From contig JACVCD010000008.1 of assembly GCA_016742275.1 (NCBI GenBank), forward strand, positions 124,001 to 188,000: a stretch of DNA of 64,000 nucleotides. Direction: 5' to 3'. Both the position numbers and the translations under genes were made by a program. Under the pieces are notes generated by a model. The model made no database searches. It was not told the DNA's origin and saw only the letters and a list, made by a program, of their open reading frames with translations. Origin of the DNA: Gemmatimonadaceae bacterium. Its GTDB lineage: Bacteria > Gemmatimonadota > Gemmatimonadetes > Gemmatimonadales > Gemmatimonadaceae. This document shows positions 50,501-58,104 of the stretch, in pieces. Positions within the stretch are counted from its first letter, which is position 1; every line of letters begins with the position of its first letter.

Positions 50501-50727
50501 ATTGGCAAGCCATTCGCACATCGGCATTCATCCTGGGGTCCGTGGAACCTGGTCTGGCGATGTATGTGCAGTCTCTCGCGCGCCGTGCCGCGCTCGAAGA
50601 ACAGCTTGGGCAGCATGCAGCAGCGCGAGCGACCAGGCAGCAGGTTCTGGCATATTGGAATATCGATGACCCGGTGACTGCCCCTACGCGTACGGCAGTC
50701 CGGATGGCCCTCGACCGGGCACGGTAG
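47566..50727 (+). CDS. Ser/Thr protein kinase with membrane anchor and TPR-like C-terminus
   Basis: 1053 residues. The kinase domain (about 24-290) is complete: glycine loop VLGEGGMGTVFLGHD, Lys55 in VAIKVI, HRDVKPENVL (147-156), DFG (168-170) and SPRYMSPEQIDG. A basic juxtamembrane stretch and one membrane helix (WGLLAAGAALAGLAATV, about 312-330) follow. The outer part of about 700 residues begins with a compact alpha/beta domain (ILVLPFEVPAGQPDVAWM...), then TPR-like helices (AYRAYLDGLKELNRWELQSADSAFTRAVRLDSTFALAWY). This PknB-like layout suggests an outside sensor controlling cytoplasmic phosphorylation. GTG at 47551 is an alternative start. Confidence 0.92.
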   Translation: MLPPLSPDSSQELSLERVRAALEGRYAVQRVLGEGGMGTVFLGHDDALQRDVAIKVIRGDQVGGRAARDRFLQEARVVASLHHPNIVAVFAAGEADGILWFAMEYVRGESLRELLTREGALDVSRAIEIVGDLASALDTAHRRGVVHRDVKPENVLVEQETGRVLLADFGVARALEQPSNHTGTGFIVGSPRYMSPEQIDGVGTLDGRSDLYSLALVGYELVTGAPVVKAAHPAAMLVEQLTVKAPLLREQRGDISDAYADAIDGALIKDVSSRWADARTMLQVLRRDASGAGANSGSLRSTGNHRLRNRVRRRWQWGLLAAGAALAGLAATVQWRRSADADAHGILVLPFEVPAGQPDVAWMRDGAVNMLTLTLGQWRDLAVTDYDRTLDLMAEHQVGETRVSLSMARDLARSAKVDAFILGQITPANDSLVIVARHFGRDGTLRHTTQVTMPRTADPRVTFDRLAADLLSLPANMGTVALTAATTSSVEAYRAYLDGLKELNRWELQSADSAFTRAVRLDSTFALAWYKRGITRGWNGLGDDSPSSAEVAVQHAARLPARDRLLVSAHRWLWLGLKGAEQVGNRRDFLEAIRAYQAALALDSTSAEAWYGLADGYWHAASQGADTSAYSEWMTRAREGFERSLQLDPSLHLAYSHLVDYWKQFSQRPSLRLISKGQIVLASTLTDTLQFDAALRESQAMQVRIASQWVSVDRHTAKSWAALANALSMADQPDSAAKVMRYASTQLTPSDREGLTLRAIVHDYLAIAPNAAANLRNALHGDGMAWYGPVGSSRDWITGLAVSVAAGVGDSKTLDALFAAWEREQADLQRSAPEFYRPKPLPFLTLAKWWRRILRASMGEPVTAAQRQELAAVSRSLLGVENRNDWGMYTAAAYAAWMLTGDTVHASVVLYAQGAAAYPELRAALALQRGDTATVRKIRGEFTTVARLRSSGLGFAGLRTLQRIEVLLALGETSEALAHWQAIRTSAFILGSVEPGLAMYVQSLARRAALEEQLGQHAAARATRQQVLAYWNIDDPVTAPTRTAVRMALDRAR

Positions 50728-50743
50728 GCGCTACATTTCGGGG

Positions 50744-51268
50744 ATGCTTCCCATCGGAATCGTCACCGTTTCTGACCGCGCGTCCTCGGGTGTCTACGAA
50801 GATCTGAGCGGTCCTGCCATTCGTGAGGTGTTCACCGAATGGTTGGCGACCCCCTGGCAGGCGGTTCATCGTCTGGTGCCGGATGATCAGCCGCGGATTG
50901 AAGCGGCGCTGCGCGAGTTGGCGGATGAGGTAAAGTGTCCGATCATTGTTACCACCGGTGGTACGGGGCCTGCTCCGCGCGATGTGACACCGGAGGCCAC
51001 GATGGCCGTGTGTGATCGCATCCTGCCCGGATTTGGCGAACAGATGCGCGCGGTGTCGCTGCGTTCTGTTCCAACAGCAATTCTTTCGCGACAGCTGGCT
51101 GGATCACGTGGTGCCTCGCTCATCATCAATCTTCCGGGCAAGCCCGGGGCGATTGCGGAGTGCCTTGGCGCCATCTGGTCTGCGATGCCGTACTGTGTCG
51201 AATTACTGGGCGGACCACGCCTGGCCTTCACCGACGCGGCGCCACGCTATCATCGCCCCTCAGCCTGA
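50744..51268 (+). CDS. mogA: molybdopterin adenylyltransferase
   Basis: 174 residues, the normal size for MogA/MoaB. Signatures: IGIVTVSDRASSGVYEDLSGP at the N-terminus, the MPT-binding IIVTTGGTGPAPRDVTPEAT, and SLIINLPGKPGAIAECL. It activates molybdopterin with ATP before molybdate insertion. MoaB proteins share these motifs, so mog/moaB cannot be fully separated here. It is the first gene of a compact plus-strand run and starts 16 bp after the kinase gene. No Shine-Dalgarno sequence precedes the ATG. Confidence 0.88.
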   Translation: MLPIGIVTVSDRASSGVYEDLSGPAIREVFTEWLATPWQAVHRLVPDDQPRIEAALRELADEVKCPIIVTTGGTGPAPRDVTPEATMAVCDRILPGFGEQMRAVSLRSVPTAILSRQLAGSRGASLIINLPGKPGAIAECLGAIWSAMPYCVELLGGPRLAFTDAAPRYHRPSA

Positions 51269-51287
51269 CTTCTTTTCTTTCGTCGCC

Positions 51288-51488
51288 ATGAGCCTCGCCC
51301 CTGAACTGCTCGCGATACTCGTCTGTCCCAAGTGCAAGTCCAAGCTCGAGCACTATCCCGGTCCGCCGGAGGTGCTGGTGTGCCGCGAAAGCCAGCTGGT
51401 CTATCGTGTGGAAGATGGTATTCCTGTCATGCTCATCGATGAGGCGGCACCACTCGATGAGGCGATCTACCCACCGGTTTCGCCGTGA
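51288..51488 (+). CDS. Trm112-family small zinc-ribbon-like protein
   Basis: 66 residues. ELLAILVCPKCKSKLEH (Cys13, Cys16), VLVCRESQLVYRVEDGIPVML and the final acidic tail match the bacterial Trm112/YcaR family, which act as small partners or chaperones of methyltransferases and other enzymes. The fourth Cys usual in zinc-binding members is not seen (only three). Its TGA stop overlaps the GTG start of the next gene. Confidence 0.85.
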   Translation: MSLAPELLAILVCPKCKSKLEHYPGPPEVLVCRESQLVYRVEDGIPVMLIDEAAPLDEAIYPPVSP

Positions 51489-52648
51489 AGAACAACACGG
51501 TGAATCACAATACATGGCAGAGCGCTACGCGTGTCGTTCGCGCGGGATTGCCGGAGAAGGCGCCTGGCACGCCGTATCTGCCGGGGCCAGTGTTTGCCGC
51601 GCCATTTCATGCGCCGGGTGATCCGGCAACCTCGCCGTTCACCTATGGGCGTTTCGACAACCCCACTTGGGCAGCCTATGAGCGTGCGCTCGGCGAACTC
51701 GAAGGTGGAACGGCGTTGCTGTTTCCCAGTGGCATGGCGGCGAGTGCGGCGGTGCTGTCGACGCTGCTCCCTGCTGGGAGTACGCTCATCATGCCGACCG
51801 AGTCCTACTACACCACGCGTGTGCTGGCCACGCAGGAGTTCAGTGGGGCATTCGTGGCGGCGCACGGTGTGAAGGTCGTGCAGGCGCCGACCACCGGCAC
51901 GGCGTTGCGCGATGCCATTCGCGCACATGCTGCGGCAGGTGTGGCCATGGTCTGGCTTGAATCGCCGACCAATCCCGGGCTCGATGTCTGCGACATCGCC
52001 GCGTTGTGTGAGGAGGCGCATGCTGCAGGGGCCATTGTCGTGGTGGACAACACCACTGCCACGCCGTTGCTGCAGCAGCCGCTCGCGCTTGGCGCTGACG
52101 TATGTGTCGTGAGTGATACCAAGGCCATGACCGGTCACGCCGATCTCGTGCTCGGCCACGTTGCCGTGCGCGATGCGGCGCACGCGGAAGTGTTGCGTGT
52201 GTGGCGTACGCGCCTCGGTGTGATTCCGGGTCCCATGGAAGCGTGGCTCGCACATCGGTCACTGGGAACGCTGCATGTGCGAATGGCGCAGCAGAACCGC
52301 AATGCGCTGGCCGTGGCGACCATGTTGCAAGCTCATTCGCGTGTGACGGATGTGCGATATCCCGGACTGCCAAGTGATCCGTCGCACGAGATTGCGTCGC
52401 GACAGATGCAGGGCTTTGGCGGCGTAGTGAGTTTCACCTTGCCAAGCGCGGCAGCGGTCGAGCGGTTCTTCGCGGCATCCGCTCTGGTGTATGAAGCCAC
52501 GAGTTTTGGTGGCCTGCATACGAGCGCGGAGCGACGTGCGCGCTGGGGAGGTGACATCGTGGCTGAAGGATTTGTGCGCATGAGCCTCGGGCTCGAAGAC
52601 ACGAACGATCTGCTGGCTGATATTGCCGCGGCACTCGAGGCGATCTGA
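51485..52648 (+). CDS. Cys/Met-metabolism PLP-dependent enzyme (cystathionine gamma-family)
   Basis: 387 residues. Family motifs: SPFTYGRFDNPTWAAYERAL, the PLP ring-stacking Tyr in TESYYTTRV, LESPTNPGLDVCDI, VVDNTTATPLLQQPL (the PLP-contacting Asp), and SFGGLHTSAERRARW. The PLP Lys is in VVSDTKAMTGHADLVLG, which fits the usual 'SxTKxxxGHxD' but with Met-Thr before Gly-His. It could be a gamma-synthase, gamma-lyase or beta-lyase; sequence by eye does not separate them. The start is GTG overlapping the Trm112-like stop by 4 bp. Confidence 0.87.
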   Translation: MKNNTVNHNTWQSATRVVRAGLPEKAPGTPYLPGPVFAAPFHAPGDPATSPFTYGRFDNPTWAAYERALGELEGGTALLFPSGMAASAAVLSTLLPAGSTLIMPTESYYTTRVLATQEFSGAFVAAHGVKVVQAPTTGTALRDAIRAHAAAGVAMVWLESPTNPGLDVCDIAALCEEAHAAGAIVVVDNTTATPLLQQPLALGADVCVVSDTKAMTGHADLVLGHVAVRDAAHAEVLRVWRTRLGVIPGPMEAWLAHRSLGTLHVRMAQQNRNALAVATMLQAHSRVTDVRYPGLPSDPSHEIASRQMQGFGGVVSFTLPSAAAVERFFAASALVYEATSFGGLHTSAERRARWGGDIVAEGFVRMSLGLEDTNDLLADIAAALEAI

Positions 52649-53004
52649 TGGCGGACGACAAAAAGGTGCCTGATCAACCGCCGAGGGCCGCCGCCTTGGC
52701 GACTGTCGGTCTTGCGGCAGCGGTTGGAATCGGCGCGTGGTTCTGGTTTGGACGCGCAACGGAGGTTGGGGTCGAGCGCCTGGAACGTATCGACAAGATG
52801 CGATCACTGTGCACGGGCTACTACGCGCAGGCGCGCGATCGTTCGGATTCGATGCGAGTGGATCGTTTGCCTCTTCCGGATACGATCGATCCATCGTCAA
52901 GTGACGCGATGGATCGCTGTGGCGACATGCGCGGTCCGGAACAGCCGACGTCGCTTCCCAACCCGCGCGAACTTGGTGAGCAAATCCCCCGAGGACTGCG
53001 GTGA
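52648..53004 (+). CDS. small membrane protein, function unknown
   Basis: 118 residues. One hydrophobic helix (AAALATVGLAAAVGIGAWFWF, about 14-34) after a short charged N-terminus, then a soluble tail with two Cys (RSLCTGYY, MDRCGDMR). Its ATG overlaps the previous stop by 1 bp and its TGA overlaps the next GTG by 4 bp, so it is translationally coupled on both sides. The Cys pair might form a disulphide outside the membrane. No family recognised. Confidence 0.7.
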   Translation: MADDKKVPDQPPRAAALATVGLAAAVGIGAWFWFGRATEVGVERLERIDKMRSLCTGYYAQARDRSDSMRVDRLPLPDTIDPSSSDAMDRCGDMRGPEQPTSLPNPRELGEQIPRGLR

Positions 53005-54212
53005 GCGCATCGCCTAAAGCGTCGCAGGCACCGCGCTGGCGCAAATGGGCTATTGGTGTTGGCCTGTTTCTCGTTGCCGCGATCGTCGTGTTCCATACGG
53101 TTGTTCCGGTGTTCGTGGATGCCAGCATGAATACGGTCGTGAGCGCGGATGTGCCGACGGTCACGCCTGAAGCGCAGGCGCTGCACAATCGCATGTTTAT
53201 CGCCGACCTCCACGCCGATGAACTGCTGTGGGGCCGCGATCTGCTGACGCGCGTGAATCGCGGGCATGTGGATTTGCCGCGTTTGCAGGAAGGCCATGTA
53301 GCGCTGCAGGTGTTTGGTGTGGTGACCAAGACACCGCGCGGCATGAACTACGATCACAACACCGGCGAGACCGACAACATTCGTCTGCTGGCCATGGCGC
53401 AGCGGTGGCCACGCGAAGCGCAGACCAGTTTGCGCGCACGGGCTACCTATCAGGCCGAGCGACTGGCCGATGCGGCCATGCGTTCAGGTGGCGCCCTCAC
53501 GCTCATTACTTCGCGTGATTCATTGGCCGCGTTTCTTGCGCGTCGCAATGGCGACCCCGTGCAGGTGGGTGCGTTACTCGGACTGGAAGGGCTGCATGCA
53601 CTCGATGGGCAGCTGTCCAATGTGGACGTGTTGTTTCAATACGGGTTCCGCATGGCCGGGCTCACGCACTTCTTCGACAACGAAGTCGCGGGCAGCGCGC
53701 ACGGTGTGACGCATGGTGGTCTCACGCCGCTGGGCCGGCAGGTCGTGCAGCGCATGGAACAGTTGGGGATGCTGGTCGATCTGGCGCACGCGTCGTCCAA
53801 GGCCGTTGACGAAGTGCTGGCCATGGCGACACGTCCGGTGGTGGTCTCGCACACTGGCGTGGCCGCCACGTGCCCGGGCCCGCGCAACCTCACGGACGAA
53901 CAGTTGCGCGCCATCGCTACAAATGGCGGTCTGGTTGGGATAGGTTACTGGGATGGCGCCGTATGCGAGCCAACTGTGCCGCAAATCGTGCGCGCCATCC
54001 GCCACGCTGTGCAGATCATGGGTGTGGAACATGTGGCCCTCGGGAGTGATTTCGATGGTGCTACCAAGACCCCGTGGGACACCCGTGGCGTAGTGGCCCT
54101 CACCGATGCGCTCCTCAAGTCCGGTATGCCGACTGAGGACGTAGCACGCGTGATGGGCGGCAACACGCGCGATTTCCTCTTGCAGTGGTTACCAGGAGCG
54201 GAAGTCCGATGA
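53001..54212 (+). CDS. membrane-anchored renal-dipeptidase-like (M19) dipeptidase
   Basis: 403 residues. An N-terminal anchor helix (WAIGVGLFLVAAIVVFHTVV, about 16-35) is followed by the M19 zinc enzyme: His71 and Asp73 in FIADLHADELLWG, Glu in LLGLEGLHALDG, His in VDLAHASSKAVDE, His in VVSHTGVAATC and Asp in ALGSDFDGATKTP. These bind the two zinc ions and substrate. M19 enzymes hydrolyse dipeptides, including some with D-residues. The GTG start overlaps the preceding stop and the stop overlaps the next ATG (ATGA). Confidence 0.9.
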   Translation: MSASPKASQAPRWRKWAIGVGLFLVAAIVVFHTVVPVFVDASMNTVVSADVPTVTPEAQALHNRMFIADLHADELLWGRDLLTRVNRGHVDLPRLQEGHVALQVFGVVTKTPRGMNYDHNTGETDNIRLLAMAQRWPREAQTSLRARATYQAERLADAAMRSGGALTLITSRDSLAAFLARRNGDPVQVGALLGLEGLHALDGQLSNVDVLFQYGFRMAGLTHFFDNEVAGSAHGVTHGGLTPLGRQVVQRMEQLGMLVDLAHASSKAVDEVLAMATRPVVVSHTGVAATCPGPRNLTDEQLRAIATNGGLVGIGYWDGAVCEPTVPQIVRAIRHAVQIMGVEHVALGSDFDGATKTPWDTRGVVALTDALLKSGMPTEDVARVMGGNTRDFLLQWLPGAEVR

Positions 54213-54544
54213 GCATCGAAACCCGTGCATGGGTGTGGCTGGCAGTGGCCGGCGTTCTCGAAGTGATCTGGGCCATTGGCCTCAAGCAGAGCGATGGTTT
54301 TCGTCGCCCCGGAGTGGCGGCATTCACCGTGGTGGCGATGATCGCGAGTTTCTATGGACTCGCACAGGCACTCAAGGTGCTGCCGGTGGGAACCGGCTAT
54401 GCCGTATGGACCGGTATTGGGGCCGTCGGCACAGCCATCGTCGGTGTCGTGTACTTCGGCGAGTCGCGTGATTTCGGACGTGTACTCAGCATTCTGCTCA
54501 TCGTGAGCGGCATTGTTGGTCTCAAGCTCGCGTCGCGCGCGTAA
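54209..54544 (+). CDS. sugE: SMR-family guanidinium/quaternary-ammonium exporter
   Basis: 111 residues with four helices. Glu near position 18 (AGVLEVIWAIGLKQSDGF) is the membrane-embedded proton/substrate Glu of SMR proteins. The segment GTGYAVWTGIGAVGTAIVG and the FGESRDF loop match the SugE/Gdx subgroup, shown in other bacteria to export guanidinium ion. No guanidine riboswitch is possible here because the gene overlaps the dipeptidase stop codon. Last gene of the coupled run before a VOC gene. Confidence 0.88.
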   Translation: MSIETRAWVWLAVAGVLEVIWAIGLKQSDGFRRPGVAAFTVVAMIASFYGLAQALKVLPVGTGYAVWTGIGAVGTAIVGVVYFGESRDFGRVLSILLIVSGIVGLKLASRA

Positions 54545-54589
54545 GCCGCGAAACCGTTCACAATTCCATTCGCGCCCAACGCGTATACC

Positions 54590-54994
54590 ATGTCCATCGA
54601 AGCTGCCGTTGCAGTACTGCGTGTCACGGACGTCTCCCGCAGCATGGAATGGTACGCAACGCTGTTGGGTTTTGACATCGACCCATTTCCCGCTGCGCCG
54701 CCGTACGAATTCTGCATACTGCGGCGCAGTGGAGTCGAACTCATGTTGCGACGGGTGAGCACGCTATCACCGCGTATCACTCGCGCGCATGACTGGGACG
54801 TGTATATCCGTCTGACCGACGAGACGCTTCCGGAAGTGCTCGAGTTCGCGAAGCGCCTCACCACCGTCGTACGCGGACCCCACCTCATGCCGTACGGCCA
54901 GGTGGAGTTCGAAGTGGAAGACCCCGACGGCTATCGCATCTGCATCGCCGAAGCGCTCAGCGATACGCGGGCCTATCCGCCGGTGACCGAGTAA
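54590..54994 (+). CDS. VOC-superfamily (glyoxalase-like) protein
   Basis: 134 residues. AAVAVLRVTDVSRSMEWYATLLGFDIDPFP opens the first beta-alpha-beta unit, and YGQVEFEVEDPDGYRICIAE closes the second with the typical 'DPDG....I.E' strand (Glu a likely metal ligand). Substrate unknown; such proteins are often labelled bleomycin-resistance-like without evidence. Its last 38 bp overlap the end of the GH1 gene on the other strand. Confidence 0.8.
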   Translation: MSIEAAVAVLRVTDVSRSMEWYATLLGFDIDPFPAAPPYEFCILRRSGVELMLRRVSTLSPRITRAHDWDVYIRLTDETLPEVLEFAKRLTTVVRGPHLMPYGQVEFEVEDPDGYRICIAEALSDTRAYPPVTE

Positions 54995-56453
54995 TCACCA
55001 TGGTTCGTGTGGCCGCGGCCGCACGAATCATCTCGCGGTACCATTCGGCGCTTTGCTTGAGCGTGCGACGCTGCGACTTGTAGTCCACGTGCACGATACC
55101 AAAGCGCGGACGATACCCGCTCGCCCACTCGAAGTTGTCGTACAGACTCCACGCGTGGTAACTGCGGACATTAGCGCCCGCGCCGATGGCGTCAGCCACC
55201 GATGAGAGATGCGCGCGATGATACGCAATGCGTGATTCATCGTGCACGATGCCATCATCACCCGGCTTATCGGCGAATGCGCATCCGCTCTCGCAGACAT
55301 GGAGCGGCAACCCGGGATACTGGATGTTGAGAGACACCAGCACATCATGCAGGGCCCGCGGCCAGATCTCCCAGCCCATTTCCGTACGCTCCCCTTCACT
55401 GCGTCCAAACGCCGACAGCAATGAGGTGACGGTGTCCTGCGTGACCGTGAAGTCTGCATGGCCACCGGTGCCGCGCGTATCGGCACGAATGCCGAAGAAG
55501 AGCAAGGGGAGATCATCCGGTAATTGCTCACCGGCGCTGATGATGAGACGGTAGTAGCAATTCACGCCGATGAAATCGAGCGGCGTGTGTATTGCGGCCA
55601 TGTCGCCTTCCTGAATATCCAGCGCACGAATGGGAACCCCATCCAGGAAGGCCTGTGGATACGCGCCCTGCATCAGCGGATCGATAAAAATGCGATTGAA
55701 GAGCGCGTCGCCGTAGCGAGCGGCTTCAATGTCGGCGTCCGAAGTGGTCGCCGGCTCCACCGGCGCCATGGCGAATACAGAGCCAACCTTGAGATGCGGC
55801 TGTACAGCCTTGATTGCGCGATAGCCGAGTGCATGGGCGCGTACGACTGTGTGCACCGACCTGAGAAACCCCCGAAGACTTCGCTTGCCCGGTGCGTAGC
55901 GTCCAAGCAAGTATCCACGCGATGTGAAGATGTATGGCTCGTTGAACAACGACCATTCACCTACACGGTCGCCCAGACGATCGGCTACCAGTGCCGCATA
56001 CTCGGCGTAGCGTTCAGCCGTGTCGCGCGTCGCCCATCCGCCTTCATCCTCGAGCGCCTGCGGTAGATCCCAATGATAGAGCGTCGGAAATGGACGAATG
56101 CCCTTGGCGAGCAGACCGTCAACGAGACGATCATAGAATGCCAGACCTGCTTCATTGACCGGACCACGACCGGTAGGCTGAATGCGGGGCCACGCGATGG
56201 AGAAGCGATAGCTGTCCACGCCAAGTGAGGCGATGAGTTCGATGTCATCGCGCCAGCGGCGGTAGTGGTCGCATGCGATCGCGGCGGTTTCGCCACGCTC
56301 GATGGCGTTGGCGCGCGACGCAAACGTGTCCCAGATCGAGGGGCCGCGCCCATCGGCGTCGAGGGAACCTTCAATCTGATAGGCCGAAGTGGCCACGCCG
56401 AACCGAAAGTCGGCAGGAAAACGCGCCGCCAGTAGTGCGTGTGGATCAGTCAC
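54957..56453 (-). CDS. GH1 family beta-glycosidase
   Basis: 498 residues. A complete GH1 barrel: FRFGVATSAYQIEGS, the acid/base Glu172 in SLFNEPY, YHWDLPQALEDEGGW, and the nucleophile region LPLHVCESGCAFAD with Glu388. Family members usually have 'TENG' here; this protein has CESG, keeping the Glu but changing the flanking Asn. SYHAWSLYDNFEWASGY and RFGIVHVDY close the domain. No signal peptide, so it is intracellular and probably acts on imported glycosides. The start is GTG at 56451-56453, overlapping the symporter gene by 8 bp. The last gene of a three-gene operon. Confidence 0.9.
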   Translation of the reverse strand: MTDPHALLAARFPADFRFGVATSAYQIEGSLDADGRGPSIWDTFASRANAIERGETAAIACDHYRRWRDDIELIASLGVDSYRFSIAWPRIQPTGRGPVNEAGLAFYDRLVDGLLAKGIRPFPTLYHWDLPQALEDEGGWATRDTAERYAEYAALVADRLGDRVGEWSLFNEPYIFTSRGYLLGRYAPGKRSLRGFLRSVHTVVRAHALGYRAIKAVQPHLKVGSVFAMAPVEPATTSDADIEAARYGDALFNRIFIDPLMQGAYPQAFLDGVPIRALDIQEGDMAAIHTPLDFIGVNCYYRLIISAGEQLPDDLPLLFFGIRADTRGTGGHADFTVTQDTVTSLLSAFGRSEGERTEMGWEIWPRALHDVLVSLNIQYPGLPLHVCESGCAFADKPGDDGIVHDESRIAYHRAHLSSVADAIGAGANVRSYHAWSLYDNFEWASGYRPRFGIVHVDYKSQRRTLKQSAEWYREMIRAAAATRTMVITRSPADRPAYR

Positions 56454-58104
56454 TCTTTCTCATATGCGAGTGAGGGACGAGTGTTCCACACACGAGCACA
56501 GCAATGTTCACACTCAGGGCAAGCACGCCGACGTTGATGTCCTGGAGCGTAGCGGGCCATGTGGGAAACAGCGAAGCCACCGTGTTACCAGGCATGGCAA
56601 ATACAGCAACAACCGTCTCGCCGAGCAGAATGCCGCTGACGATGAATGCGGGTCGTATCCGAGATGGGGCGAGTAGTGCGAGCGCGAGGGCTGGTGCCAG
56701 CTGAGCTACGATGGCATAGGCGAGCAGCAGCATGGTGACCAGTGTGTCCTGCGCGCGCCATGACCAGATCAGCGCGACAACTGCCAGAATCGGCACGAGC
56801 CATCGGGCGTTGCGAGCGTCCGACTCGGCCCCCGTTTCAGTCGTCCGCTGCTGTGTGCGCAAGCGCACAATGATGGTGGCCATCGTCATGAGAATGATGG
56901 CCGATGGCACGAGTGCCGTGAGTAGTCCGGCCGCACCCACGAGCGCCATCATGAGTGGGCCAAAGAGCGTGCGCGTGGTGCGCAGCAGCGCGAGATCGAT
57001 ATCAGGGCCGGTGAGCCCCGGAACTACATCCCTGGCGGCAAAGCCCACAAAGAACACAAACAGCAGAACTAACTGGTACAGCGGCATGTATACCGCACTG
57101 CGCCGAAAGCCACTGGCGCTACGGGCGGCAAACAATGAAGCAAAGGTGTGTGGCCAGAGATAGAACCCCGCCACTGACACGAGAACGGTGGAGATGAACC
57201 AGCTCGGTGAGCTGCCTCGTTCGGGCAACACAAAGAACGCTGGTTCGCGTGCCATGAGCGTGTCGAACATGGGACCAATGCCGCCGAACACCATGTTGGG
57301 TACGAGAATACCCAATGCAACAACGGCCGCGAGTATCAGGGCGTCCTTTGCAACTGCTGCGTAGGCCGATCCGCGCATGCCACTGTTTACGACATACAGC
57401 ACCATGATCACGGTTCCAAGAATCATGGCCATTCCCGGCGTCACTGTGTGGTATGCGCTCTCGTGTACAAGAATGCCGAGTCCGCGCAGTTGCAGGACGA
57501 GATAGGGAAACAGTGCCAGCACGCCGATCACGGCAACGAATCGACCAAAAGCCGGACTGCCAAACGCATGCGAGAAAAACTCCGGCTGCGTCATGACACG
57601 CCATTCGCGGCCTCGTCGCCACACGGCGGGCAACAGCCAGTACGACAACAGATAGCCGAGGGCGCCGTACCCAATGATGTAGAACGTCGGCGCACCACGA
57701 CCATACGCCCATCCACTGGCCCCGAGCAGCGTGAATGTGGTGTAGATCTCGCCGGCGAGCAGTACGAATACCAGCCAGGGGCCGAATCGTCGTCCACCCA
57801 GTGCCCATTGCTCGAGTGGTGACGTCGCCGAATTGTGCGCAGAGGCCGTATCGCTGAATCCTGTTTCGTCAGGATCGATCAATCCGCGGCGTTTGTCCAA
57901 CTGCAGAATGATCGCGAGAATGGCCGATGTCGCTACGAGCCAGACCACCAACCAGCCAAGCAGTCGCGGCATGCCCAGCAACTGGGTGCCTGGAGTGTTG
58001 GCGACCCAGGGTGAAGCCAGGACGGCCAGTACCGGAGCGAGCGCCAACCACCAGTGGCCTGTCCGACGCATGCGATGCGCCACGCTGCGCATTGCGCCGC
58101 TCAT
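56446..58104 (-). CDS. sodium:solute symporter (SSS family)
   Basis: 552 residues, about 13 membrane helices. SSS features include WALGGRRFGPWLVFVLLAGEIYTTFTLLGASGWAYGRGAP at the first core helices and a conserved 'GxxxWPH' region (VAGFYLWPHTFASLFAARSASGFRRS), as in sodium/solute symporters for sugars, amino acids or organic acids. A His-rich end (LVPHSHMRKSD) closes it. It overlaps the amidohydrolase stop by 1 bp and the GH1 start by 8 bp, so all three genes are translationally coupled. The substrate is probably the compound the two hydrolases process. Confidence 0.88.
   Translation of the reverse strand: MSGAMRSVAHRMRRTGHWWLALAPVLAVLASPWVANTPGTQLLGMPRLLGWLVVWLVATSAILAIILQLDKRRGLIDPDETGFSDTASAHNSATSPLEQWALGGRRFGPWLVFVLLAGEIYTTFTLLGASGWAYGRGAPTFYIIGYGALGYLLSYWLLPAVWRRGREWRVMTQPEFFSHAFGSPAFGRFVAVIGVLALFPYLVLQLRGLGILVHESAYHTVTPGMAMILGTVIMVLYVVNSGMRGSAYAAVAKDALILAAVVALGILVPNMVFGGIGPMFDTLMAREPAFFVLPERGSSPSWFISTVLVSVAGFYLWPHTFASLFAARSASGFRRSAVYMPLYQLVLLFVFFVGFAARDVVPGLTGPDIDLALLRTTRTLFGPLMMALVGAAGLLTALVPSAIILMTMATIIVRLRTQQRTTETGAESDARNARWLVPILAVVALIWSWRAQDTLVTMLLLAYAIVAQLAPALALALLAPSRIRPAFIVSGILLGETVVAVFAMPGNTVASLFPTWPATLQDINVGVLALSVNIAVLVCGTLVPHSHMRKSD

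Noticed and set aside
54545-54589. Guanidine riboswitch before the SMR/VOC genes
   Set aside because: The sugE-like gene starts inside the preceding stop codon, so there is no leader; the 45-base gap after it is too short for a known riboswitch.
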